Under the pieces are notes generated by a model. The model made no database searches, was not told where the DNA came from, and worked only from the letters and a program-made list of their open reading frames with translations. Both the position numbers and the translations under genes were made by a program. Of a stretch of DNA of 32,333 nucleotides, positions 24,280 to 32,333 are shown in pieces. How positions within the stretch are numbered: the first letter of the stretch is position 1; every line of letters starts with the position of its first letter. The DNA lies in NCBI GenBank assembly GCA_015999745.1, contig JAECQP010000037.1:1-32333 (forward strand), in the 5' to 3' direction. The DNA is from Sphingobacteriia bacterium. GTDB lineage: Bacteria > Bacteroidota > Bacteroidia > Chitinophagales > Chitinophagaceae.

Positions 24280-25470
24280 TTACTTCAATAAAACCAGTGC
24301 TGCAGCTATGCGCTTCCAGGCACGTTCAATGTTTTCCATGCTGTTGGCAAAAGAAAAACGCACACAGTTGGGTTCTCCAAATGCATCGCCCATTACAGAA
24401 GATACATGTGCAGTATTCAATAAATACATGCTCAGGTCTGCTGCATTTTTAATGGTGTCTACACCGTTTGTTTTGCCATAATAAACGCTTACATCGGGGA
24501 ATACATAGAAAGCGCCTTCGGGTTCAAAGCATTTGAATCCGGGAATTTCCTTCACCAGTTCAAGGGTTCTTTTTCTCCTGCGGGTGAATTCTCCGGTCAT
24601 TTCATGAGAAGGTCTCAGATCGCCGGTGAGGGCGGCAACAGCCGCTTTTTGTGTAATAGAACAGGTACCGCTGGTAAACTGTCCCTGAATTTTTTCGCAG
24701 GCTTTGGCAATCTCCACACTGGATGCAGTATATCCCAAACGCCAGCCGGTCATGGCAAAGCCTTTGCTCAATCCATTGATCACCACTACGCGGTCTTTGA
24801 TATCGGCAAACTGCGCAATACTCTCATGCTTGTTAATAAAGTTGATGTACTCATAAATTTCATCGGAAAGAATAATCACCTGGGGATGCTTTCTGAATAC
24901 TTCCACCAGCCCTTCCAGTTCGGCCTTGCTGTACACAGCGCCTGATGGATTGCAGGGTGAAGAGAACATGAATACCCTGGTGCGGGGCGTGATGGCCGCT
25001 GCAACCTGTTCGGGCGTTGCTTTGAATTTATTATCGACCGTGGTTCTGATTTCCACCACTTTTCCGCGGGCAATTTTTACCAGCTCGGAATAAGTAACCC
25101 AGTAAGGGGTCGGGATGATGACTTCATCCTCTTCATCTACCAGTGCAAGTATGGTATTGGCCAGGCTTTGCTTGGCACCTGTAGAAGTAACAATCTGCTC
25201 TGGTTTATAATCGAGGTCGTTGTCTCTGAATAATTTGGTACAAACAGCTTCTCTTAAATCGAGGAATCCCGGTACAGGTGTATAGTGGCTCCAGTTATCA
25301 TTAATGGCTTTGATAGCGGCATCCTTAATATGCTGCGGTGTATCAAAGTCGGGCTCACCGAGGCTCAGGTCTATTACATCAATTCCGCTGGCGCGCAATT
25401 CGCGACCCAGCTTAGCCATTTTAAGGGTTTCAGGCTCATTAAACCGGTTCAATAGAGAAGAAAGTTCCAT
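24280..25470 (-). CDS. Class I aminotransferase (aspartate/aromatic type)
   Basis: 396 residues, fold-type I PLP enzyme. SLGEPDFDTP near residue 36, YTPVPGFLDLREA, Asn and Pro of SSPCNPSGAVY (170-180), Asp203 in LSDEIYEYI and the PLP lysine Lys236 in GLSKGFAMTGWRLGY; the late Arg in CVRFSFAN binds the substrate carboxylate. This is the Ib/I-gamma aspartate aminotransferase pattern found in most bacteria. It is first of a two-gene unit with the RlmK-like gene. Aspartate is the most likely substrate, but a broader specificity cannot be excluded. Confidence 0.93.
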   Translation of the reverse strand: MELSSLLNRFNEPETLKMAKLGRELRASGIDVIDLSLGEPDFDTPQHIKDAAIKAINDNWSHYTPVPGFLDLREAVCTKLFRDNDLDYKPEQIVTSTGAKQSLANTILALVDEEDEVIIPTPYWVTYSELVKIARGKVVEIRTTVDNKFKATPEQVAAAITPRTRVFMFSSPCNPSGAVYSKAELEGLVEVFRKHPQVIILSDEIYEYINFINKHESIAQFADIKDRVVVINGLSKGFAMTGWRLGYTASSVEIAKACEKIQGQFTSGTCSITQKAAVAALTGDLRPSHEMTGEFTRRRKRTLELVKEIPGFKCFEPEGAFYVFPDVSVYYGKTNGVDTIKNAADLSMYLLNTAHVSSVMGDAFGEPNCVRFSFANSMENIERAWKRIAAALVLLK

Positions 25471-25545
25471 GCTTTTGGAGGATTATTTAGGTTCAAAAGA
25501 GGGCCTAAGTTCGGAAAAACATTCCTAACACACGTAAGTATTCCC

Positions 25546-26790
25546 TCAGTATTGCAATACAAATGGTTGAAGATCCGGGCGATGTGTACGTTTCCGTTGT
25601 ATTTCGTATCGATGAACGGCCCGACCCAGTTCTTTCAGAAACGGGTAACCAACGGTTTCATAGTCGTAGTGATCGTCGTTGTAGATGCCATCGCTGTTGC
25701 AGGAAATGGTGGCGCTCAGCAGGTATTCCACCTTGTTTTCCAGATCCATTACATAGGACACATCTACGAGAAACCCGTATGCACCGCCAATTTTATTGAA
25801 GATCCGGATTCCCGGATCCGCCTGTTTTCCCGATCCGTAATACAATGCTTTGTTGCCCGCTGTTAATGTATTGCCGGTATCGTATTTCGGAAAATCCACT
25901 TCCTCCGGATAAGCGCCCATCCACTTACGCAGGAAGGCATAATCCGCATCCTTCAGATTAAATCTTTTCTTTCTTTTTGTTCTTTCCGGGAACATCACCG
26001 ATTGTATCATATGGTGAAAATCCTGCAGATAGACCCTGTTCTTTTGATTAAATGAAAAGGGCATTTTCACCAGTTTCCCGTTGCTGATATATCCTTTCCC
26101 CAATGAGGCATCAACAGCAGGATAAACCGCTTTACTGATTTGAGCGGGCTGACTGTACAACAGGTTACCCGATGTGTCGTAAAAATGAATGGTATTGGTG
26201 GAGGCATTCTGTTCGGACGTTCTGCTGATCTGCAGGCGGTGACGAATAATGGCATCCGGATATCCTTTCTCCCGCAATTTCCGCTGAATATATTCCTGCC
26301 CCAGGAATTCATACAAACGGTTAAATGCATCATTGCTGCTGACCAGAAATATTTGTTTGATATAATTGGCAATGGTAGGCCTGCCATCGATCGCATGCGG
26401 TTGTGTATAAACATAGTCCTGCGATTCGGCAGAACTGTCGGTGATCATGGTGGAATGCATATCCAGCCCCGGGATATTCAACTCATTCAGTTTTTCCAGC
26501 GCTAAAAATGCAATAGGCATCTTTACGGTGCTGGCAGGGTAGTAGTAAGTGTTGTTCTGTACGTTGAAGGGGAACTCCCGGAAACTGGCTTTGTTTCGCC
26601 TGTTGCGGTTAATTTGTGTATACACAATCTGAACACGAAGGCTGTCTTTGTTGTTGATGATGTGCTGAAAGGCAGCCGGATTGGATTTCAATATGGTTTC
26701 CAATGGATTTTCTTCTTTTGCGGCCTGGCTTTGCGCCAGGAGCAGGTGAAATTGCAGGAGCAATACCGGTAACAAAGCAATCTTTCTCAT
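25546..26790 (-). CDS. Exported class A beta-lactamase-like serine hydrolase
   Basis: 414 residues with a signal peptide (1-19). YYYPASTVKMP contains the SxxK motif (Ser87, Lys90) of the penicillin-binding/beta-lactamase fold. A later SSND (151-154) takes the place of SDN, and NKIGGAYG (332-339) takes the place of KTG. The region between is longer than in true beta-lactamases, and a distinctive C-terminal part with YDYETVGYPFLKELG follows. A cell-wall or peptide-related hydrolase is likely; resistance to beta-lactams is not claimed. A perfect -7 element (26795-26802) sits only 4 bases before the ATG, so the transcript is near leaderless. Confidence 0.82.
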   Translation of the reverse strand: MRKIALLPVLLLQFHLLLAQSQAAKEENPLETILKSNPAAFQHIINNKDSLRVQIVYTQINRNRRNKASFREFPFNVQNNTYYYPASTVKMPIAFLALEKLNELNIPGLDMHSTMITDSSAESQDYVYTQPHAIDGRPTIANYIKQIFLVSSNDAFNRLYEFLGQEYIQRKLREKGYPDAIIRHRLQISRTSEQNASTNTIHFYDTSGNLLYSQPAQISKAVYPAVDASLGKGYISNGKLVKMPFSFNQKNRVYLQDFHHMIQSVMFPERTKRKKRFNLKDADYAFLRKWMGAYPEEVDFPKYDTGNTLTAGNKALYYGSGKQADPGIRIFNKIGGAYGFLVDVSYVMDLENKVEYLLSATISCNSDGIYNDDHYDYETVGYPFLKELGRAVHRYEIQRKRTHRPDLQPFVLQY

Positions 26791-26794
26791 AAAC

Positions 26795-26802
26795 CAAACT
26801 TA
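26795..26802 (-). promoter_or_regulatory. -7 element (TAAGTTTG) directly before the serine hydrolase gene
   Basis: Exact TAnnTTTG on the minus strand with only GTTT between it and the ATG at 26790. Transcription would begin at or just before the start codon. Confidence 0.45.
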
Positions 26803-26829
26803 CAGAAAAATGATCAGGTGGAGCGGTCG

Positions 26830-26857
26830 TTGCGGAACCTATAAACTATTAACTTTA
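26830..26857 (+). promoter_or_regulatory. Candidate promoter of the L-serine dehydratase gene
   Basis: TTG at 26830-26832, 17-base spacer and TAACTTTA (26850-26857, one mismatch from TAnnTTTG). The ATG at 26862 follows by 4 bases, again predicting a leaderless or near-leaderless message. Confidence 0.35.
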
Positions 26858-26861
26858 CGAT

Positions 26862-28289
26862 ATGCCACATGAAGCTATTTCGGTTTTTGATATGTTCAAA
26901 ACGGGAGTGGGGCCCTCCAGTTCTCATACCCTGGGTCCATGGAAAGCAGCGCTGCGTTGCATCGACACCATTTCCTCCAGGAGCAGTACCGACCAGATTG
27001 CATCGGTGACCGTTTTATTATATGGATCGCTGGCCAAAACCGGCAAGGGGCATGGTACGGATATTGCCGTGCTGATGGGTTTATGCGGTGAGGATCCGGT
27101 AACCATAGATGTAAACAGCATTACTCCCAAAGTCAACAACATAGCAACCAGCAAGCAGTTGCTGCTGGGAGGAAAAACCTTCATTCCTTTTTCCATTCAG
27201 CAACAGTTGCAGTTCCTGTACCACGATTCACTGGCTTTTCATCCAAACGGGTTAACCTTCCTGGTAGAAACCAAATCCGGAGAGCAATGGAGCGAAACCT
27301 TTTTCTCCATTGGCGGAGGTTTTGTTGTTAAAGAAGGCGAAAAAGGGGGAGGCAAAGGAATTGTTGACCTGCCATTCCCCGTTAATACCGCCGATGACCT
27401 GTTGCACTGGTGCAGAAAAACAGGGATGTTGATCAGCGAAGTGGTATTGGAAAATGAAACGGTTTGGCAATCGGAAGCCGATACCAAAAAAGGCGTGCTG
27501 GACATATGGCATACCATGCGGGATTGCATTTACAGGGGCTGCCATACAAGGGGGGAACTGCCCGGCGGCCTGCAGGTCAAAAGAAGAGCTTTTGACCTGA
27601 ATAAAAAACTGCTGAAAAATCAACCCTACAATAGCCAGGAAGAATGGTTGAATGCCATCCGCAAAGGCGGTGGCAGTTTTCAATATATTTTAGACTGGGT
27701 CAGTTGTTTTGCACTTGCCGTGAACGAAGAGAATGCCTCTTTCGGCAGGGTTGTAACAGCGCCAACCAACGGAGCAGCCGGCGTTATACCTGCCGTACTG
27801 CAATATTATATTGCCTTTTGTGAGGGAGCTACAGAAGAAAAAGTCATCAGCTTCCTGTTAACCGCGTCTGAAATCGGCAGCATTTTTAAGAAAGGCGCTA
27901 CCATCTCCGCAGCAATGGGAGGATGCCAGGCTGAGATCGGCGTATCATCCGCCATGGCCGCGGCAGGACTTACTGAATGCATGGGCGGAACCCAGCGACA
28001 GGTATTGATGGCTGCTGAAATTGCGATGGAACACCACCTGGGGCTTACCTGTGACCCGGTTGGCGGATTGGTGCAGATACCCTGTATTGAACGAAATACC
28101 ATGGGCGCTATCAAAGCCATCACGGCTTCTCAGCTCGCCCTGCAAAGCACACCCGATTTCGCCCTTGTAAGCCTCGACAAAGTCATAGCCACCATGTGGA
28201 CTACTGCGCTTGATATGAACAGTAAATACAAAGAAACAGCAGACGGCGGATTAGCCGTGCAAATCCCATTGGGATTGAGTGAATGTTAA
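26862..28289 (+). CDS. sdaA: L-serine ammonia-lyase (dehydratase), iron-sulfur type
   Basis: 475 residues, single-chain form joining the beta (substrate) and alpha (catalytic) domains. It converts L-serine to pyruvate and ammonia with a [4Fe-4S] cluster. [16 protein letters not shown] opens the beta domain; [13 protein letters not shown] opens the alpha domain. Three cluster cysteines are Cys355 (GGCQAE), Cys397 (TCDPVGG) and Cys408 (IPCIERN). The final residue is Cys475, matching the Legionella enzyme whose C-terminal Cys occupies the cluster's fourth site. Probably monocistronic; its stop is 5 bases from the convergent mqnE stop, without a visible terminator. Confidence 0.95.
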   Translation: MPHEAISVFDMFKTGVGPSSSHTLGPWKAALRCIDTISSRSSTDQIASVTVLLYGSLAKTGKGHGTDIAVLMGLCGEDPVTIDVNSITPKVNNIATSKQLLLGGKTFIPFSIQQQLQFLYHDSLAFHPNGLTFLVETKSGEQWSETFFSIGGGFVVKEGEKGGGKGIVDLPFPVNTADDLLHWCRKTGMLISEVVLENETVWQSEADTKKGVLDIWHTMRDCIYRGCHTRGELPGGLQVKRRAFDLNKKLLKNQPYNSQEEWLNAIRKGGGSFQYILDWVSCFALAVNEENASFGRVVTAPTNGAAGVIPAVLQYYIAFCEGATEEKVISFLLTASEIGSIFKKGATISAAMGGCQAEIGVSSAMAAAGLTECMGGTQRQVLMAAEIAMEHHLGLTCDPVGGLVQIPCIERNTMGAIKAITASQLALQSTPDFALVSLDKVIATMWTTALDMNSKYKETADGGLAVQIPLGLSEC

Positions 28290-28294
28290 ATTTA

Positions 28295-29467
28295 TTAATT
28301 CAACTGCGGATCCAGCTCCAGCGATAAAGGGTCTACATCCGTGTAGTCTCTGATTTCATTATAAAGGGTTCCTCTTTCTACCGGCTGGCGTTTCACCTGT
28401 TTAATTAATCTTACCAGGTCCGCAGTACTCATGGCAGGATTTTGTTCTTCACTACCCGCCATTGCATAAATTTTGGTGGAATCGTCGATGGTACCGTCAA
28501 TATCATTCACTCCGAAAGACAGGGTTAGTTGCGCATTCTGACGACCCAGCATTGGCCAGTAGGCTTTGATATGCGGGAAATTGTCCATGTAGATCCTGGA
28601 CACGGCATACATTTTCATATCCTCTACAATGGTACTCTCCGGAACATCGCTCATATCATTATCCATATTGCGGAATTTCAATGGTATGAAGGTGTTGAAG
28701 CCTCCTGTCTGATCCTGCAGGCTACGGAGTCTTTCCATATGGTCTATGCGGTGTGCATAGGATTCTATATGGCCGTATAACAAAGTTGCATTGCTGTGCA
28801 TACCCAGTTCATGTGCGGTCTGGTGAATTTTCAACCAGCCTTCCGCATCTACCTTGTCTTCACAGATTTTCTTGCGGATATCGGGGTGGAATATTTCAGC
28901 GCCGCCTCCCGGTAAGGAATCCAGGCCGGCTTCGTGTGCCAGCCGCATGCCTTCTTCTATACTTACATTGGCTTTGCGGAACATATAGTCCAGTTCAACC
29001 GGTGTAAATGCCTTGATGTGTAATTCGGGGCGATGGGCCTTGATTGTTTGGAGTAATTCCAGGAAAAAAGACAGGGTCATTTTAGGATGTACTCCACCCA
29101 CAATATGCACTTCGGTAACGGGTTTCCCGTCGTAGCTTTTCACGATATGCAGCATCTGTTCTATACTGAGTTCCCATCCTTCCTCGCGGTTGGAATACAA
29201 CCGGGAATAGGAACAGAATGCACAGGAGAACACACATACATTCGTTGGCTCGATATGAAAATTTCTGTTGAAATAAGTTTTATCACCGTGCATTTCTTCG
29301 CGCACCCAGTTGGCCAATGCACCTACATAAGAGAGGGAACCTCTCTCAAATAACTGAACACCTTCTTCAAAACTGATCCTTTGTTTTGCGATTACTTTTT
29401 TTCCGATGGCTTGTAAAACGGGGTCTTTTTCCGCACTCACTAAAACTGAAATTGCTGCATTACTCAT
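28295..29467 (-). CDS. mqnE: Aminofutalosine synthase MqnE (radical SAM)
   Basis: 390 residues from ATG 29467; the frame runs 17 codons further upstream but overlaps the -7 element at 29485-29492. It makes aminofutalosine from 1-(1-carboxyvinyloxy)benzoate and SAM in the futalosine route to menaquinone. The radical-SAM cluster motif CVFSCAFC (Cys78, Cys82, Cys85; Cx3Cx2C) is followed by EVHIVGGVHP and later SLPGGGAEIF and FIPLKFRN. These motifs separate MqnE from its relative MqnC less clearly than a tree would; the sequence pattern favours MqnE. The menaquinone pathway is thus futalosine, not MenF/MenD. Promoter: TAGTTTTG 18 bases upstream. Confidence 0.88.
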   Translation of the reverse strand: MSNAAISVLVSAEKDPVLQAIGKKVIAKQRISFEEGVQLFERGSLSYVGALANWVREEMHGDKTYFNRNFHIEPTNVCVFSCAFCSYSRLYSNREEGWELSIEQMLHIVKSYDGKPVTEVHIVGGVHPKMTLSFFLELLQTIKAHRPELHIKAFTPVELDYMFRKANVSIEEGMRLAHEAGLDSLPGGGAEIFHPDIRKKICEDKVDAEGWLKIHQTAHELGMHSNATLLYGHIESYAHRIDHMERLRSLQDQTGGFNTFIPLKFRNMDNDMSDVPESTIVEDMKMYAVSRIYMDNFPHIKAYWPMLGRQNAQLTLSFGVNDIDGTIDDSTKIYAMAGSEEQNPAMSTADLVRLIKQVKRQPVERGTLYNEIRDYTDVDPLSLELDPQLN

Positions 29468-29484
29468 CGTGTAGGATTTGTCTG

Positions 29485-29492
29485 CAAAACTA
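29485..29492 (-). promoter_or_regulatory. -7 element (TAGTTTTG) of mqnE
   Basis: Exact TAnnTTTG on the minus strand, 17 bases before the ATG at 29467. A TTTG (29516-29519 on the minus strand) gives a 23-base spacer, at the long end of the usual range. Confidence 0.5.
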
Positions 29493-29531
29493 CGAAAGAG
29501 TTGGTTAATCCACCCCAAATAATATTGGCTT

Positions 29532-30761
29532 TCAGGACATCAGGATTCCTGCAATGGTTGCAGAAAGATAGGAAGCAAGGGTACCACAGAGCAGGGCTTT
29601 CAGGCCCAATTTTGCGAGGTCGCCCCTGCGGGTGGGAGCCAGTTCTCCAATACCACCAATCTGCATTCCCACGCTGCTGAAATTGGCGAATCCGCAAATG
29701 GCAACACTTACAATCAGCAGGCCTTTTTCGGTTACAATCGGAACCGTTTTAGTGGTAAGATTGTTGAAAGCTACAAACTCGTTAACCGTTAGTTTTTGCC
29801 CAAGCAAAGAAGCTGCATTGGCGATATCCTGAGAGGGTACACCCATTGCCCAGGTCATTGGATAGAATATTTTACTGAAGATTACATCCAGTGTAACACC
29901 GGGTATGAACTGCCCGATGAGCCAGTTCAGCAATGCTATCAGTGCTATGAAACCAATCAGCATGGCAATTACATTTACGGCAATTTTCATACCGTCGCTG
30001 GCGCCATGGGAGATAGCATCAATGATGTTGCTGTAAGGACTTTTTACTTCCAGTTTAACCTTACCCATGGTCTGGGATTCTTCGGTTTCGGGGAATACGA
30101 TTTTTGAAATCACCAATGCACCAGGCGCCGCCATCAAACTGGCGGTCAGCAGGTATTCTGCCTTTGCACCCATGTTGGCATATACGATCAGGATACCTCC
30201 GGCAATACAGGCAAGGCTTCCGCTCATACTGGCCAGCAATTCGCTCCTGGTCATGCTGCTTAAGTACGGACGAATCATCACCTGGGCTTCCACCTGTCCT
30301 ACAAAAGCGCTGGCAACGTTACTGAGGGCTTCCGCGCCACTCACACGCATCACAAAATTCATGGCTTTGGCAATGATGGATACAATGAACTGCATCACAC
30401 CGAAATGGTATAGTATGGCTACGAGTACGCAAACTAAAATAATGGTTGAAGTAACACTGAAGGCAAACACAAAGCCACCCTGGTTAAAGTTCATTACACC
30501 GCCTGGCGCATCTACCATCACGCCTCCATATACAAATGCCACACCCTCCCTGGCGAAACGCTCAATTTTTTCCATGCCGTGACCCAGCATCTGAAAGAAG
30601 CGGGTTACCGGCGGCACTTTCAACACCATTACTGCAATAAAAATCTGGAGTAGTATTCCGCTGATGACGAGCCTGTAATTGATTCTTTTTTTATTGTTGG
30701 AAAACAAAAATGCAATGCCTAAAATCAGTATAACACCCAATAATCCCTGAAACCTTTCCAT
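29532..30761 (-). CDS. Concentrative nucleoside transporter (CNT/NupC family)
   Basis: 409 residues from ATG 30761 (a TTG two codons earlier is unlikely). Inner-membrane cation-coupled nucleoside importer with about eight to ten membrane spans. Family motifs are visible: SNVASAFVGQVEAQ (148-160), VNEFVAF with Glu328 (ribose ligand in the Vibrio transporter) and CGFANFSSVGMQIGG with Asn360 and Ser363. The nucleobase-contact motif GQTE/GQSE is changed to GQVE (Gln156, Val157, Glu158). The gene is 64 bases upstream of mqnE on the same strand, but mqnE has its own -7 element. Substrate likely includes nucleosides. Confidence 0.93.
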   Translation of the reverse strand: MERFQGLLGVILILGIAFLFSNNKKRINYRLVISGILLQIFIAVMVLKVPPVTRFFQMLGHGMEKIERFAREGVAFVYGGVMVDAPGGVMNFNQGGFVFAFSVTSTIILVCVLVAILYHFGVMQFIVSIIAKAMNFVMRVSGAEALSNVASAFVGQVEAQVMIRPYLSSMTRSELLASMSGSLACIAGGILIVYANMGAKAEYLLTASLMAAPGALVISKIVFPETEESQTMGKVKLEVKSPYSNIIDAISHGASDGMKIAVNVIAMLIGFIALIALLNWLIGQFIPGVTLDVIFSKIFYPMTWAMGVPSQDIANAASLLGQKLTVNEFVAFNNLTTKTVPIVTEKGLLIVSVAICGFANFSSVGMQIGGIGELAPTRRGDLAKLGLKALLCGTLASYLSATIAGILMS

Positions 30762-30876
30762 AAGCAATTAGTTCGCAGACTTTTAAAGCGTGTAAGATAG
30801 TTAAATAAGGATTAGAAAATGATGTTTTCGTTAAGTTTTGAGGGCAAAAAAATGCCGGATATCCGGTTATCTGCAT

Positions 30877-30902
30877 AAAAAAGGCCCCGTAGAGGGGCCT
30901 TT
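30877..30902 (-). terminator. Rho-independent terminator of trxA
   Basis: 9-bp perfect stem (30880-30888 with 30894-30902), 5-base loop; on the minus strand it is followed by a T-run (30877-30882). It lies 20 bases after the trxA stop. A 12-bp palindrome CCGGATATCCGG (30855-30866) follows. Confidence 0.85.
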
Positions 30903-30921
30903 ATCTGTTTTATTCAAAATC

Positions 30922-31239
30922 TTATAAGTGAGATTTGATTTTTTTGTCCAGAACAGACTTCGGAACTGCACCGATCTGTTTGTCAACAATCTGGCCGCCC
31001 TTGATGAAAAGAATAGCCGGGATTGAAGTAATTCCATAGTTCACACTCAGGCTCGGATTGTTGTCTACATTCACTTTTCCTACATTGATCTGACCATCAT
31101 ATTCCTTAGCCAGCTCCTCAATAACAGGTCCGATAGCACGACAAGGTCCGCACCATTCCGCCCAAAAATCCACTACAGTTAATTTATCACTATTCAGAAC
31201 AGTTGTCTGAAAATTTGAGTCTGTTAATTCTAAAGCCAT
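30922..31239 (-). CDS. trxA: Thioredoxin
   Basis: 105 residues, full length, no signal peptide, so cytosolic. The WCGPC active site (Cys30, Cys33) lies in DFWAEWCGPCR; the cis-proline region ITSIPAILFIKGG and the final ...K..L.. helix match thioredoxin. Reduces protein disulfides, for instance in ribonucleotide reductase. It is monocistronic: a terminator follows it, and a weak hairpin (31272-31298) separates it from the upstream DUF418 gene. Confidence 0.97.
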   Translation of the reverse strand: MALELTDSNFQTTVLNSDKLTVVDFWAEWCGPCRAIGPVIEELAKEYDGQINVGKVNVDNNPSLSVNYGITSIPAILFIKGGQIVDKQIGAVPKSVLDKKIKSHL

Positions 31240-31271
31240 TTTTATTGATTTAAGTTTTAAGGTTTCAAATG

Positions 31272-31298
31272 TTGAACCGGATACTCATCCGATTTCAA
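31272..31298. terminator. Possible hairpin between DUF418 gene and trxA
   Basis: TTGAA-C-CGGAT (31272-31282) pairs with ATCCG-AT-TTCAA (31287-31298) around an ACTC loop, with an internal asymmetry. There is no T-run. It could be a weak terminator or an operator for trxA. Confidence 0.3.
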
Positions 31299-31362
31299 CT
31301 AAGAAGATCAAATTTAAGTCCATTCCCGCCTTTCTGCTTAATTGACTTTTCCACTTATGTGA

Positions 31363-32333
31363 TTAGCCTGCTTTTGACTGATTTTCTGACAGGGGGACAG
31401 TCATTTTAACCTTTATCGGATAGAATCTAAAATATGTGGCAGACCGCCAGGCCCATTCTACCGGTCCGTATTGGTATTTTTTGAGCCACCATCTGCAGAA
31501 AATGACCTGTGCCACAAAAAAAAGAATGCCCAGCAACCAGTTCAATGCGGGGTGGGTTTTCCCCACCAGCCCTAATCCAACACCGTAAAACAACAATAAT
31601 CCCAGCAGTGTTTGAGACAGGTAGCAGGTAAGGGCCATTTTGCCAATGGAAGCAAACCGGCTGCCGATGGCCGACCAGCTGTTTTTTTGCAGCAGGAGAC
31701 TGAAGCCGGTAATATAAATCATCACCAGCGCTCCATTGAACAGGTTGTATACAATACCAAAAAACAGGCCTACTGTCCGGTTCTGCTGCCAGTTGAGTTT
31801 AAACAGTTCATTGGCTGCAAACATGCCCAGGGCCATCAGCAAACAGGCCAGGGCCAGCCAGAACATTTTCTTTCTGATTTTCCGGAATACAGGCGCCGCA
31901 TCGGTCATGCGATTGAACCAGTTCATTCTTCCGAAATACATGCCCAGTAAAAAGAACCCGAATGTTATATAAATCCTTCCGCTGTTGAACTGAAAGTTGA
32001 ATTTGTCGGCCAGGTTCCGCAGGTTGTCTTTCCAGAGATTGATCCAGTTGTGTCCGGTATATACTGCATAGAATGCCCTGGATTCCGCTTCATAATTGGC
32101 AGGGGTTCCCTGTCCGGGCATACCGGTGGTTCCGGGAGTCAGCAGCTTTACCGTTTCTATCAGCACGAGGGGAAAATTAGCGGCAAAAAATATACCCGTG
32201 AACAGGATCCAACGATTGCTCCATTTTCGGGTGAGCAGCAATATAAAGCCAAGCGGTGCATAGATGGAAAGAATATCACCGCGCCAGAATGCATGATGAA
32301 TCAATCCGATAATCCCCATCAGGGCAATCCTCC
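31363..32333 (-). CDS. DUF418 family membrane protein, N-terminus beyond window
   Basis: The frame is open through the window edge: codons before the first internal ATG (32319) still read RIAL, part of the membrane segment, so the gene continues to the right of this window. The visible 320-odd residues have about eight membrane segments. A conserved IGLIHHAFWRGDIL early, IGKMALTCYLSQTLLG, and the C-terminal FFVAQVIFCRWWLKKYQYGPVEWAWRS match DUF418 proteins (YeiB-like). Function is unknown; members are inner-membrane proteins of acyltransferase-3-like architecture. It is upstream of trxA with a 123-base gap. Confidence 0.85.
   Translation of the reverse strand, partial: RIALMGIIGLIHHAFWRGDILSIYAPLGFILLLTRKWSNRWILFTGIFFAANFPLVLIETVKLLTPGTTGMPGQGTPANYEAESRAFYAVYTGHNWINLWKDNLRNLADKFNFQFNSGRIYITFGFFLLGMYFGRMNWFNRMTDAAPVFRKIRKKMFWLALACLLMALGMFAANELFKLNWQQNRTVGLFFGIVYNLFNGALVMIYITGFSLLLQKNSWSAIGSRFASIGKMALTCYLSQTLLGLLLFYGVGLGLVGKTHPALNWLLGILFFVAQVIFCRWWLKKYQYGPVEWAWRSATYFRFYPIKVKMTVPLSENQSKAG

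Noticed and set aside
30855..30866. 12-bp palindrome CCGGATATCCGG after the trxA terminator
   Set aside because: It is far (about 95 bases) from the transporter start, with no promoter element next to it; no support for an operator.

Overview
The window reads as a chromosomal segment of a Bacteroidota bacterium, most likely of the Chitinophagales/Chitinophagaceae type. The evidence is a SecD-SecF fusion protein, a long NusB, DUF1573 and FKBP lipoproteins, a futalosine-pathway menaquinone gene (mqnE), an OprC-like TonB receptor, and many genes preceded by the Bacteroidota -7 promoter element TAnnTTTG a few to about 40 bases before the start, with no obvious Shine-Dalgarno sequences. I saw no insertion sequence, phage gene, CRISPR array, tRNA or rRNA. 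Coding density is high and no gap between genes exceeds about 230 bases. The genus call is inference.

Layout. 1-624: 3' end of a gene with a permuted-papain-like His/Cys pattern, closed by a strong hairpin. 695-3768: acyl-CoA dehydrogenase behind a palindrome-bearing promoter, an exported protein with a terpene-cyclase-like DLDD motif, and the PLP-binding protein YggS. 3811-7290: a three-gene unit I interpret as a copper-acquisition locus (small Cys-motif exported protein, Met/His-rich lipoprotein with a duplicated domain, OprC/NosA-type receptor with a CxxxM motif), closed by a terminator. 7337-10554 (minus): M20 amidohydrolase followed by an S9 peptidase, a likely peptide or acyl-amino-acid degradation pair. 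10719-13666: exported Pmp3-like protein, methylmalonyl-CoA mutase large subunit without a B12 domain, a conserved membrane protein, and an A-type Fe-S carrier. 13833-18636: secDF, an FKBP lipoprotein, a small membrane protein and a YhhN-type lysoplasmalogenase. 18721-20678: groES-groEL. 20907-23311: nusB, DUF1573 lipoprotein, yajC, coaE. 23317-26790 (minus): serine beta-lactamase-like hydrolase, class I aminotransferase and a stand-alone RlmK-type rRNA methyltransferase. 26862-30761: L-serine dehydratase, and on the other strand a CNT nucleoside transporter and mqnE. 30922-32333 (minus): thioredoxin and the 3' part of a DUF418 membrane protein.

Most of this is housekeeping (protein export, chaperones, cofactor and quinone synthesis, fatty-acid and branched-acid metabolism). 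The best candidate for an under-described system is the copper-type locus at 3811-7290: an outer-membrane receptor with a soft-metal motif, a surface or periplasmic lipoprotein carrying two Met/His clusters, and a small exported CxNK...CNGKC protein form a compact unit with its own -7 element and terminator. Secondary leads are the perfect 14-bp palindrome placed inside the acyl-CoA dehydrogenase promoter, the DLDD toroid protein, the coaE start that abuts the yajC terminator, and promoters that sit directly on start codons.
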